DNA of 39,009 nt from CAZQGE01 sp964592815 (GTDB taxonomy: Bacteria > Bacillota > Clostridia > Christensenellales > CAG-917), in contig CAZQGE010000007.1 of the NCBI GenBank assembly GCA_964592815.1, positions 1 through 39,009 on the forward strand, given 5' to 3'. Every line of letters begins with the position of its first letter. Position 1 is the stretch's first letter. Shown here piece by piece: positions 1 to 6,864 of this stretch. Below the pieces are notes generated by a model that saw only the letters and a list, made by a program, of their open reading frames with translations, ran no database searches and was not told the DNA's origin. The position numbers were made by a program, and so were the translations under genes.

Positions 1-93
1 AATGATTAAAAATAAAAAAAAATAAATATTTTTTTTCTTACTAATGTTTTTTTATTATATAAATCGGTTAACAAACTTAAACTTTTGTGTTAC

Positions 94-99
94 TATAAT
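94..99 (+). promoter_or_regulatory. -10 box for the pflB leader
   Basis: A consensus TATAAT lies here. Transcription would begin near 106, just before the first base of the riboswitch at 110, which supports the assignment. No good -35 is seen at 16-18 bp; TTAACA at 68-73 is 20 bp away. The upstream DNA is very A/T-rich. Confidence 0.55.
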
Positions 100-105
100 T
101 TTAGA

Positions 106-209
106 AAAGCTCCCGTGACTGACGGCTGATTATGTATAGACATAGTGAAGCGGGGAGAGAGACACGCCGTACCGTCTGGGCAAACTTGTTTTATGGTTTG
201 TCTTTTTTT
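106..209 (+). promoter_or_regulatory. ZTP (pfl-motif) riboswitch with overlapping intrinsic terminator
   Basis: The conserved ZTP/ZMP aptamer parts are visible: CCCGTGACTGACGG at 112-125, GGGGAG at 152-157, and GCCGTACCGTCTGGGCA at 166-182. CTCCC (110-114) pairs with GGGAG (153-157), GACGG (121-125) pairs with CCGTC (172-176), and TATG/CATA (131-134/141-144) forms the inner hairpin. The end of the aptamer (GGGCAAAC, 178-185) can instead pair with GTTTGTC (196-202), followed by seven T at 203-209, giving a terminator exclusive with the 3' part of the aptamer. Known ZTP riboswitches turn genes on when ZTP/ZMP accumulates, signalling a shortage of 10-formyl-tetrahydrofolate. Control of pflB, a formate source, fits that logic. 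Confidence 0.9.
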
Positions 210-236
210 ATACAAAATGACAAAATAGGAGTAGTT

Positions 237-2462
237 ATGGAAGGTTGGAGAAATTTTATTAAAGGTGTTTGGACGCGAAAAATTGACGTCAGAAATTTTA
301 TACAAAAAAACTATACTCCGTATGACGGTGATGCTTCTTTTTTGCAAAAGCCAACAAATAGGACTCTGGAAATATACAAAATTGTTGAAGAGCTGTTGAA
401 AAGAGAACGCGAAAACGGTGGCGTACTTGATATTGACACTGAGAGAGTTTCATCATTATTGAGCTATGAACCAGGATATATCAAAAAAGGCGAAGACATA
501 ATTTTGGGTTTGCAAACAGACGCACCATTGAAAAGGGCGGTAAACCCTTTTGCAGGCAAAAGAATGTGCGAAAACGCTTGCAAGGCTTATGGATATGAGC
601 TTTCAGATTACGTCAAAACAGCTTTTCAATATCGCACAACTCACAATGAAGGGGTATTCCACGTTTATACGGACGAAATGAAAAAAGCTCGCCATTGTGG
701 AATTATTACAGGTTTACCCGACGCCTATGCGCGTGGCAGAATTATTGGTGATTATCGCAGGGTTGCGCTTTACGGAATGGATTTCCTTATAGAACAAAAA
801 AATAAGGACAAAGCTAAGTACGGCAAAAAGACTATGACAGCTGAGAATATTCAACAAGTAGAAGATATATCAAAACAAATGTCTTTTATGCAACAACTTG
901 TGATTATGGCTGAGGGGTACGGAATTGACATAAGAAAGCCCGCAACCAACTTTAAGGAAGCTGTGCAATGGCTCTATTTTGGCTATTTGGGCGCAGTAAA
1001 AGAACAAAACGGAGCGGCAAACAGCATTGGTAGAATTACAACGTTCTTAGATATTTATGCAGAAAGAGATATAAAGGAAGGGGTGTTAGACGAAATTCAA
1101 ACGCAAGAAATAATCGACGATTTGGTTATAAAATTGCGTTTAGTCAGACATTTAAGAACCCCAGAATATAACGAACTATTTGCAGGCGACCCGACTTGGG
1201 TGACAGCTTCAGAAGGTGGAATTGGACAAGACGGCAGAACGCTTGTTACAAAGTCAAGTTTTCGTATGCTAAACACCTTGTATAATTTGGGTAGTTCAGC
1301 CGAACCAAACATTACTGTGCTTTGGTCTGACAAACTTCCTAACGGTTTCAAAGAGTTTTGCGCGCAAATTTCTATAGATACAGACTCAATTCAATATGAA
1401 AACGATGATATTATGCGTCCTGTTTACGGCGATGATTATTCTATCGCTTGTTGTGTTTCCGCTATGCAAACTGGCAAGCAAATGCAATATTTTGGCGCAA
1501 GGTGCAACTTGGCAAAAGTTCTGCTTATGGCGTTGAATGGCGGAAAAGATGAAAAATACGGAATGCAAATTGCGCCCAAAGGCAAAGTTTTTGAAGAAAA
1601 ACCGCTTGATTATGACGAAGTAATTGAAGCCTACAAAAAATATAGCAGATGGATGGCGAAGTTGTACGTGAATACTTTGAACGTAATTCATTATATGCAC
1701 GATAAATACGCATATGAGCGTCTTATGATGAGTTTACACGATTCTGACGTAAAACGACTTATGGCATTCGGAATAAGTGGAATGAGTGTGCTTGCGGACA
1801 GCCTTTCTGCCATAAAATATGCAAAAGTAACACCAATAAAGGACGAAAACGGCTTAATTGTTGATTTTGACACGCAAGGCGATTTCCCCAAGTTTGGCAA
1901 TGACGATGACAGGGTTGACAATATTGCAAAATGGCTTGTTGAAAATTTTTACGCTGATTTGAAACGCACAAAAGCATATCGTGGTGCAAAACATACGCTT
2001 TCAATTTTGACCATTACGTCAAACGTAATGTATGGCAAAAAAACTGGTAATACACCTGATGGAAGACGCGCGGGTGAACCTTTTGCCCCTGGTGCAAATC
2101 CAATGCACGGCAGAGATACCGAGGGCGCGCTTGCAAGTTTGAACTCCGTTGCAAAGTTGCCGTATAGTTGTTGTTCGGACGGAATATCCAACACGTTTTC
2201 TGTTTGTCCGCAAGTTTTGGGCAAAGATAAGAGTACACAAGTTGAAAATTTGGTTACAATTTTGGACGGTTATTTTGTGCAGAACGCTCACCACATAAAC
2301 GTAAACGTTCTTAACAGAGAAATGTTGATGGACGCAATGGAAAACCCTGACAAATATCCAAATCTTACAATTAGAGTAAGTGGATATGCTGTAAACTTCA
2401 ATAAATTGTCAAAAGAACAACAAAATGAAGTTATTTCAAGAACTTTCCACCAAAAAATGTAA
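237..2462 (+). CDS. pflB: Formate acetyltransferase (pyruvate formate-lyase)
   Basis: This glycyl-radical enzyme converts pyruvate and CoA to acetyl-CoA and formate in anaerobic cytoplasm. The adjacent catalytic cysteines are C405-C406 (IACCVSAM) and the C-terminal radical loop RVSGYAVNF has glycine G716. The 741-aa length is normal for the family. The start at 237 is chosen because AGGAG at 227-231 precedes it and the protein then begins MEGWRNF...IDVRNFIQKNYTPYDGD like other PFLs. An in-frame upstream start at 132 would lie inside the riboswitch. The activating enzyme gene pflA is not next door and not in the window. Regulation is probably by the ZTP riboswitch just upstream; a terminator follows. 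Confidence 0.97.
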   Translation: MEGWRNFIKGVWTRKIDVRNFIQKNYTPYDGDASFLQKPTNRTLEIYKIVEELLKRERENGGVLDIDTERVSSLLSYEPGYIKKGEDIILGLQTDAPLKRAVNPFAGKRMCENACKAYGYELSDYVKTAFQYRTTHNEGVFHVYTDEMKKARHCGIITGLPDAYARGRIIGDYRRVALYGMDFLIEQKNKDKAKYGKKTMTAENIQQVEDISKQMSFMQQLVIMAEGYGIDIRKPATNFKEAVQWLYFGYLGAVKEQNGAANSIGRITTFLDIYAERDIKEGVLDEIQTQEIIDDLVIKLRLVRHLRTPEYNELFAGDPTWVTASEGGIGQDGRTLVTKSSFRMLNTLYNLGSSAEPNITVLWSDKLPNGFKEFCAQISIDTDSIQYENDDIMRPVYGDDYSIACCVSAMQTGKQMQYFGARCNLAKVLLMALNGGKDEKYGMQIAPKGKVFEEKPLDYDEVIEAYKKYSRWMAKLYVNTLNVIHYMHDKYAYERLMMSLHDSDVKRLMAFGISGMSVLADSLSAIKYAKVTPIKDENGLIVDFDTQGDFPKFGNDDDRVDNIAKWLVENFYADLKRTKAYRGAKHTLSILTITSNVMYGKKTGNTPDGRRAGEPFAPGANPMHGRDTEGALASLNSVAKLPYSCCSDGISNTFSVCPQVLGKDKSTQVENLVTILDGYFVQNAHHINVNVLNREMLMDAMENPDKYPNLTIRVSGYAVNFNKLSKEQQNEVISRTFHQKM

Positions 2463-2520
2463 AAGTGATATATTGAAAATATAAAAAATTTACAACTTAA
2501 AACAATCAATAAACGCACAT

Positions 2521-2550
2521 AAAAAAGCTACCTAATTAGGTGGCTTTCTT
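2521..2550. terminator. Bidirectional terminator between pflB and the MBL gene
   Basis: AAGCTACC-TAATT-AGGTGGCTT forms a hairpin with one T-G pair. It has TTTCTT on the plus side and a run of T on the minus side, so it can end both convergent genes. Confidence 0.8.
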
Positions 2551-2564
2551 AAATCGAAAAATAT

Positions 2565-3824
2565 TTACGCAGCGTTTTGATATGTAATCACTCCGTTTGA
2601 ATTTATTGGCACTTTATCACTAGAAAATCTTATGTTCCCGTCTTTGTTTATGTTGCACTTGATTGTGCCGTTAAGTACGGTGTAGTAGCAATCTCTAATT
2701 CCGCTTTGTTCCAATCTTGCTCCGTCACCGCTGACGCTTCTGTGCGGGTGGTCATATTTGGTGTTTCCTTGAAAGTTCTGTATGTTTGCAATTACGCTGT
2801 CAAAGTATTGTGAAATGTAAAGGTCATATTTGCCTGTGCTTTTTTTCAAGTCCTTTCCTTCTTCAAAAGTTACATCTCCACCTACGGATATTACTGCGTA
2901 TTCGCAATCAATAAAATCTAAGAAATCTGCTCCGCTGCTGTCTTTTCCGCCGTGATGCGCAACTTTTAGAACGTCGGCATCAAAAGTGGCATCGGTATAG
3001 CCTTTATTTTTCATTGCAGTCAAAAAGTTTTTTTCTGAACTTGTTTCAATTCCACTATTGTTTGCGTCGCCCGTAAAGATAAGTTTTCTGCCGTTGTATT
3101 CTAAAATAGAAATAGGGGAAACGTCGTTAATCTGCTCATTATTTTTTGTCATAGCCTTATAATAAGCATCGTTTCTGCAAAACATTGAAAATCTGTATGT
3201 TTTTGCAGTATCCTCAATTACAATTTCGTCTTCCAAAAAAACAAGTTTAGATGGCTTTCTTTGCCCGTCCTCAATATACGTTGCGTTTTTTGATGCTTTA
3301 ACGAAATTGTTATATACCACAGTTTCAATTTTGAAATAGTCTGTTGACAACCCCAAATCATAGTCATTGCTTTTAATTTTTGGAGTATAAATAGTTTGTA
3401 CGTTTTCAACGGCTGAAATTGCGTTGTCAAGTGAACCGCAATGGTCGGCATCGGTATGTGTTAACACAACGTAATTCAATGTTTTAAGATTAAGTTTTTC
3501 AAACGTTTGAGTAATCGTATTTGCAATTTCGCTGTTTGTATCTCCACCGTCAATAAGCAGAGTTTTGCCGTCTGGAAATATTGTCAAAATCGAGTCGCCT
3601 TGTCCAACGTTTAGGTAATAAACAGAAAGTTCACCTTCGCTGAAAACCAAATTTGAAGAAGGCGGAGTTTGGTCGTCAATTAAAAATTTGACCAACGCGT
3701 CCCACGTTGCAGGGAAACCAAAATATAAAGTTGCAAGTGCTGTTGCCGCAAGCAAAACAATTACGACAAGCGTAATTAAAGTGCCTTTTGTGATTTTTAC
3801 GTTTACTTTGTTCTTTTTTGCCAT
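2565..3824 (-). CDS. ComEC/Rec2-like metallo-beta-lactamase, membrane-anchored
   Basis: The 419-aa protein has an N-terminal transmembrane segment (about residues 15-37) followed by an extracytoplasmic metallo-beta-lactamase domain of the ComEC C-terminal type. Visible motifs are LNVGQGDS (71-78), LLIDGGD (89-95), the metal-binding HTDADH (H123, D125, D127, H128), FTGDANNSG and VAHHGGKDSSG. It lacks the multi-spanning competence channel of true ComEC, so it is a free-standing hydrolase, perhaps acting on nucleic acid or another phosphodiester. The start at 3824 is preferred: an upstream in-frame extension to 3962 would run through the rpsR terminator and this gene's own promoter. There is no Shine-Dalgarno; the -10 box ends 6 nt before the ATG, so the mRNA is probably leaderless. 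Confidence 0.85.
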   Translation of the reverse strand: MAKKNKVNVKITKGTLITLVVIVLLAATALATLYFGFPATWDALVKFLIDDQTPPSSNLVFSEGELSVYYLNVGQGDSILTIFPDGKTLLIDGGDTNSEIANTITQTFEKLNLKTLNYVVLTHTDADHCGSLDNAISAVENVQTIYTPKIKSNDYDLGLSTDYFKIETVVYNNFVKASKNATYIEDGQRKPSKLVFLEDEIVIEDTAKTYRFSMFCRNDAYYKAMTKNNEQINDVSPISILEYNGRKLIFTGDANNSGIETSSEKNFLTAMKNKGYTDATFDADVLKVAHHGGKDSSGADFLDFIDCEYAVISVGGDVTFEEGKDLKKSTGKYDLYISQYFDSVIANIQNFQGNTKYDHPHRSVSGDGARLEQSGIRDCYYTVLNGTIKCNINKDGNIRFSSDKVPINSNGVITYQNAA

Positions 3825-3830
3825 AGGTGC

Positions 3831-3859
3831 ATTATATGAAAAATTTTGGAATAAGGCAA
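3831..3859 (-). promoter_or_regulatory. Promoter of the MBL gene, predicted leaderless
   Basis: On the minus strand: TTGCCT (3859-3854), a 17-bp spacer, TATAAT (3836-3831), then GCACCT and the ATG at 3824. The expected transcription start is the A of the ATG. Confidence 0.75.
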
Positions 3860-3860
3860 C

Positions 3861-3893
3861 AAAAAAACGCCCCTGAAACAGGGGCGTTTTTGA
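3861..3893 (-). terminator. Terminator of the rpsF-ssb-rpsR operon
   Basis: A perfect stem AAAACGCCCCTG / CAGGGGCGTTTT with a 3-nt loop, followed on the minus strand by a run of T. It separates rpsR from the MBL promoter. Confidence 0.93.
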
Positions 3894-3903
3894 TGATGTT
3901 TTA

Positions 3904-4152
3904 TTAGTCGGCTTTGTAGGGAAGTAAAGCCATAACTCTTGCGCGTTTGATTGCTGTTGCAAGTGCGCGTTGGTGTTTTGCGCAAACTCCGCTCATTCTA
4001 CGTGGCAAAATCTTGCCTTTTTCCGTGATAAAGCGACGGAGTTTTGCTGTATCTTTGTAGTCAATTTCTTCAACTTTATCAACACAAAATACGCAAACTT
4101 TCTTTTTTGGCATCCTCTTTTGGGGACGTGGGGCTTTTATATCTTCGTTCAT
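3904..4152 (-). CDS. rpsR: 30S ribosomal protein S18
   Basis: This 82-aa protein has the S18 core (IDYKDTAKLRRFITEKGKILPRRMSG, then a Lys/Arg-rich helix). It binds 16S rRNA with S6 in the platform of the small subunit. It is the zinc-binding form: CVFC near the N-terminus pairs with CAKH later in the chain. It is the third gene of the standard rpsF-ssb-rpsR operon, 12 nt behind ssb, with AAGGAG before the ATG, and is closed by a strong terminator. The N-terminal extension MNEDIKAPRPQKR is short and basic as in other Firmicutes. Confidence 0.97.
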   Translation of the reverse strand: MNEDIKAPRPQKRMPKKKVCVFCVDKVEEIDYKDTAKLRRFITEKGKILPRRMSGVCAKHQRALATAIKRARVMALLPYKAD

Positions 4153-4164
4153 ATTTAACTCCTT

Positions 4165-4557
4165 TTAGAAGGGCAAATCTTCGTCGATAGGCTTCAAATC
4201 GTCAAAATCGACGTCTTCGTCATCGGCTTTTGCGCCATCTTCATATTTTGTTGACAAGAATTGCACTTCGTCTGCCGCAATTTCAGTTACGTAGCGACGT
4301 GTGCCATCTTGTGCATCATAATTTCTTGTTTGAATGCTTCCGCTGATTGCTGCTTTGCTACCTTTTTTCAAATAACGAGCGCAGTTGTCGGCTTGTGTTC
4401 TCCAAACAACAACGGGTAAGAAATCTGTTTCTCTTTTTCCGTCTTTGCTATAATTTCTGGAAACTGCAAGAGTGAACTTGCAGAATTTAACGCCATTAGT
4501 AGTGGACGACAATTCGGGGTCTTTTGTTAAATTTCCAATCAAAAAAACTTTGTTCAT
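4165..4557 (-). CDS. ssb: Single-stranded DNA-binding protein
   Basis: The 130-aa OB-fold protein begins MNKVFLIGNLTKDPEL and ends in the acidic tip DEDLPF that docks partner proteins in replication and repair. The linker between the OB domain (about 1-105) and the tip is short, as in other small clostridial SSBs. It sits between rpsF (17-nt gap) and rpsR, the usual Firmicute arrangement, and is presumably co-transcribed with them. AAGGAG lies before the start. Confidence 0.97.
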   Translation of the reverse strand: MNKVFLIGNLTKDPELSSTTNGVKFCKFTLAVSRNYSKDGKRETDFLPVVVWRTQADNCARYLKKGSKAAISGSIQTRNYDAQDGTRRYVTEIAADEVQFLSTKYEDGAKADDEDVDFDDLKPIDEDLPF

Positions 4558-4574
4558 AATTTCTCCTTATTGTC

Positions 4575-4856
4575 TTACTTCTTGATTATCATGCGTCTAA
4601 CGATGCTGTCATCAATACTCAGTTGTCTGTCGATTTCCGCTTGAGCTTCAACCGTGCATTCCACGTTCATAAGAACATAGTAGCCTTCGGTTTGCTTGTT
4701 AATTTCGTAAGCAAATTTTCTCATACCCCACTTGTCGAGTGATTCGACCGTGCCGTTAAGAGTACCTACGAGCTTCTCAAACTTTTCAACGACTTGAGCT
4801 TTCTTTTCATCGTCAACGTCGCAACGAATAATATAAAGAATTTCATATTTATTCAT
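4575..4856 (-). CDS. rpsF: 30S ribosomal protein S6
   Basis: The 93-aa protein carries the S6 signature: MNKYEILYIIR at the start, LDKWGMRKFAYEINKQTEGYY in the middle and a C-terminal IVRRMIIKK. It partners S18 in the 30S platform. A strong AAGGAGG lies before the ATG. It heads the rpsF-ssb-rpsR operon and has a short structured leader (see the leader entry) that may mediate autoregulation by the S6:S18 complex. Confidence 0.97.
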   Translation of the reverse strand: MNKYEILYIIRCDVDDEKKAQVVEKFEKLVGTLNGTVESLDKWGMRKFAYEINKQTEGYYVLMNVECTVEAQAEIDRQLSIDDSIVRRMIIKK

Positions 4857-4914
4857 AGCATTACCTCCTTTTGGTCATCTGTCCCTTTCGGGAAAGGATA
4901 GCATCAAATGATGC
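4857..4914 (-). promoter_or_regulatory. rpsF leader RNA, candidate S6:S18 autoregulatory element
   Basis: The roughly 58-nt leader contains an inverted repeat AGCATCA-TT-TGATGCT, a second hairpin TTTCCCGAAAGGGA containing CCG, and then the rpsF ribosome-binding site. Autoregulation of rpsF operons by S6:S18 binding a leader with a conserved CCG is known in many bacteria. I cannot align this to the consensus by eye, so the assignment rests on position and the CCG hairpin. Confidence 0.4.
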
Positions 4915-4920
4915 TTAACT

Positions 4921-4949
4921 ATAATATAGTAAAAAAATATAAAAGTAAA
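4921..4949 (-). promoter_or_regulatory. Promoter of rpsF-ssb-rpsR
   Basis: Minus strand: TTTACT (4949-4944), 17-bp spacer, TATTAT (4926-4921). Transcription is expected to start near 4914. Confidence 0.65.
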
Positions 4950-5014
4950 GCAAAATATATGGATAATTTTTAGTTGGAACGTGTCAAAAAATCTTGTCTA
5001 AGTTATAATACAAA

Positions 5015-5602
5015 CTATTTCTCTGTCTTGAGCTTACTCATAACTTTTTCAAGTTTATGTTTTGCGCTGTAAATTGCGTTGTCAACTTTTTTTGGAGTGA
5101 TACCCAAAGTTTCAGAGATTTCTTTATAAGTCATAGCTGAAAGATACATTTTTATTATGTTTGCGTCAGTATCTCCCAAAATTTCTTTTAGTCCTTCAAA
5201 AAACAATTCGTTTGCTTCTTTTTGCAAAAGTTGTTCTTCGGGCGACAAAACCATAGACGGAATTTCTTCCATTTTTTGTTGGTTTTCTCCGTCCGAAAGG
5301 CTTTCAACAAATATATTGTCTGCTCTAACGCTCTTTTTTATCAAATCAAGCATAGCGTTTTTTATGCAGTAAGATGCATACGTTTTGAAATTTGCTTTTT
5401 TGTTTAAGTCGTAAGTTTTTATTGCTCTGTCAAGTCCCAAAAGCCCTTCTTGAACCAAATCGTCTTTGTCGCCACCTACCAAAAACATTGGTCTAGCTAT
5501 GGCGTCAACGTAATAACTATAACGCAAAAGCAAGGCATTTTCGGCATTGCGATTGCCTTGTTTTGCAAGTTCGATTAAGGTTAAGTCGTCTTTTGTTTCC
5601 AT
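5015..5602 (-). CDS. sigH: RNA polymerase sigma-H (early sporulation/stationary-phase) factor
   Basis: This 195-aa sigma-70 family protein has region 2 motifs (DDLVQEGLLGLDRAIKTYD, FKTYASYCIKNAMLDLIKK at about 45-92) and a C-terminal region-4 helix-turn-helix (MTYKEISETLGITPKKVDNAIYSAKHKLEK). Size and region 2 match SigH, which starts the sporulation programme. The order mrnC-rlmB-sigH supports this over other sigma factors, because Bacillus and Clostridia keep the same order; yacP, usually between rlmB and sigH, is absent here. It starts 3 nt after rlmB ends, so it is co-transcribed from the mrnC promoter. No hairpin terminator is visible downstream. Confidence 0.85.
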   Translation of the reverse strand: METKDDLTLIELAKQGNRNAENALLLRYSYYVDAIARPMFLVGGDKDDLVQEGLLGLDRAIKTYDLNKKANFKTYASYCIKNAMLDLIKKSVRADNIFVESLSDGENQQKMEEIPSMVLSPEEQLLQKEANELFFEGLKEILGDTDANIIKMYLSAMTYKEISETLGITPKKVDNAIYSAKHKLEKVMSKLKTEK

Positions 5603-5605
5603 AAC

Positions 5606-6334
5606 TTATTTTGAATTTTTTTGGCGTGAAATTTCGTAAAGCATAATTCCCGTTGCCACAGAAGCGTTAAGACTGTTTATTTTTCCGTATTGCGGAATTG
5701 TCAAAGTTCCGTCGCAAAGTTGCTTCGTAAGGTGTTTAATTCCTTCGCCTTCACTTCCGATTACAATGGCAATATCTCCAGTCAAATTTTCACAACTTGG
5801 GGTTTTACCGTCAAAATCGGTTGCATAAACCCATATATTCTGCTCTTTCAACTCTCTTATTGTGTCGTTAATGTTTGTAACTTTTGCAACAGGCATAAAC
5901 TCGGTTGCCCCACTTGCAATTTTGCAAACGGTGTCGTTTACTGATACGCTTCTGTGTTTTGGAATTACAATTCCGCTTGCGCCAAAACATTCCGCACTCC
6001 TTATAATTGCGCCCAAATTATGCGGGTCGGTTATGCCGTCAAGAAGAATAAGCAATATATTTTTTCCTTGTGACTTTGTGTCGTCAATTATGTCTTGAAC
6101 GCTTGAATATTCAAAGTCTGTTACCGACGCTATGACACCTTGATGATTTCCGTTTGAAGACAACTTGTTAAGCGTAAAATTATCAACGTAAGAAATAACT
6201 GTACGTTGTTCTTTTGCCAAGTTGTAAATGTTTGAAAGCATAGGGTCAAGCGCGCCCTTTTGCATATAAAGTTTCTCAACGGTTTTGCCTGCGCGATAGG
6301 CTTCTTTGACTGGGTTTCTGCCGTATATTAACAT
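5606..6334 (-). CDS. rlmB: 23S rRNA (guanosine-2'-O-)-methyltransferase RlmB (TrmH/SpoU family)
   Basis: The 242-aa protein has an N-terminal substrate-binding domain (MLIYGRNPVKEAYRAGKTVEKLYM...) and a C-terminal SPOUT methyltransferase with ILLDGITDPHNLGAIIRSAECFGASGIVIP, IVIGSEGEGI and the knot motif INSLNASVATGIMLYE. Members methylate the 2'-O of G2251 (E. coli numbering) in 23S rRNA. Its ATG overlaps the stop of mrnC (ATGTTAA), indicating translational coupling, and sigH follows at once. The family also includes tRNA methyltransferases, but the N-domain and neighbours favour RlmB. Confidence 0.93.
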   Translation of the reverse strand: MLIYGRNPVKEAYRAGKTVEKLYMQKGALDPMLSNIYNLAKEQRTVISYVDNFTLNKLSSNGNHQGVIASVTDFEYSSVQDIIDDTKSQGKNILLILLDGITDPHNLGAIIRSAECFGASGIVIPKHRSVSVNDTVCKIASGATEFMPVAKVTNINDTIRELKEQNIWVYATDFDGKTPSCENLTGDIAIVIGSEGEGIKHLTKQLCDGTLTIPQYGKINSLNASVATGIMLYEISRQKNSK

Positions 6335-6747
6335 AAAATCTCCTTATATGCTTCTTCCAAAAAGCTGTAAAGTCGTTCGGTTTTTCCTGTTAAGTAAAGA
6401 AAACCTAGTACGGCTTCAAATCCGCTTGCGCGACGATATTCCGAAATGTCCGCGTGCTTTGCAGAGGTTTGAACTTTGCAATTTCTGGCGCGTCTGAAAA
6501 TATCATTTTCTATTTCGTCAAAAAACGGCAACAACTTTTCTGCTGTGTCTGCCTGTGCAACAGCTTTTACAACCTTTGTGACTTCTTTGTGCAGAACACC
6601 CGTTTTATCGTTTCTGCCTATTGTTACTTTTGTCCTCGTATATAGCGAATGTACGCCATCTCCTATAAAAGCTAACGCCATAGGGTGGAGTTTTAGTGCT
6701 TCTTCTTCGCTTACAGGATTAGAAATTGAAAACATTGCTTGTTCCAT
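6328..6747 (-). CDS. mrnC: Mini-ribonuclease III
   Basis: The 139-aa protein is the catalytic RNase III domain without a dsRNA-binding domain: LHPMALAFIGDGVHSLYTRTK near the start, and RRARNCKVQTSAKHADISEYRRASGFEAVLGFLYLTG in the C-terminal half carries the second metal-site motif. MrnC matures 23S rRNA in Firmicutes. The start at 6747 is chosen over the upstream in-frame 6786: it gives the family's usual N-terminus, and the -10 box (6760-6755) sits in the extended version. The first base of the ATG is 7 nt after the -10, so this mRNA is probably leaderless. First gene of mrnC-rlmB-sigH. Confidence 0.92.
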   Translation of the reverse strand: MEQAMFSISNPVSEEEALKLHPMALAFIGDGVHSLYTRTKVTIGRNDKTGVLHKEVTKVVKAVAQADTAEKLLPFFDEIENDIFRRARNCKVQTSAKHADISEYRRASGFEAVLGFLYLTGKTERLYSFLEEAYKEILC

Positions 6748-6754
6748 AAGCGGA

Positions 6755-6805
6755 ATTGTAGCATAATTATTAAATATTGACAACACGCTTTGAAAAAGTT
6801 AAAAT
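6755..6805. promoter_or_regulatory. Back-to-back divergent promoters sharing -35 bases
   Basis: Minus strand, for mrnC: TTGTCA (6783-6778), 17 bp, TACAAT (6760-6755), ATG 7 nt on. Plus strand, for the lipoprotein: TTGACA (6777-6782), 17 bp, TAAAAT (6800-6805). The two -35 boxes overlap in TTGACAA, so polymerase can occupy only one at a time. Confidence 0.7.
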
Positions 6806-6864
6806 ATAATAATCTATAGAAACTCTTGTAAGTCTGTAAATACAATGAAATTAGGCGGTAAAAT

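Noticed and set aside
132..236. In-frame N-terminal extension of pflB
   Set aside because: It lies inside the ZTP riboswitch and terminator; the ATG at 237 has a good ribosome-binding site and the family-typical N-terminus.
1386..2294. Several minus-strand frames within pflB
   Set aside because: Shadows of a strongly conserved gene; no start signals or recognisable domains.
3825..3962. N-terminal extension of the MBL protein
   Set aside because: It would translate through the rpsR terminator and the promoter of the gene.
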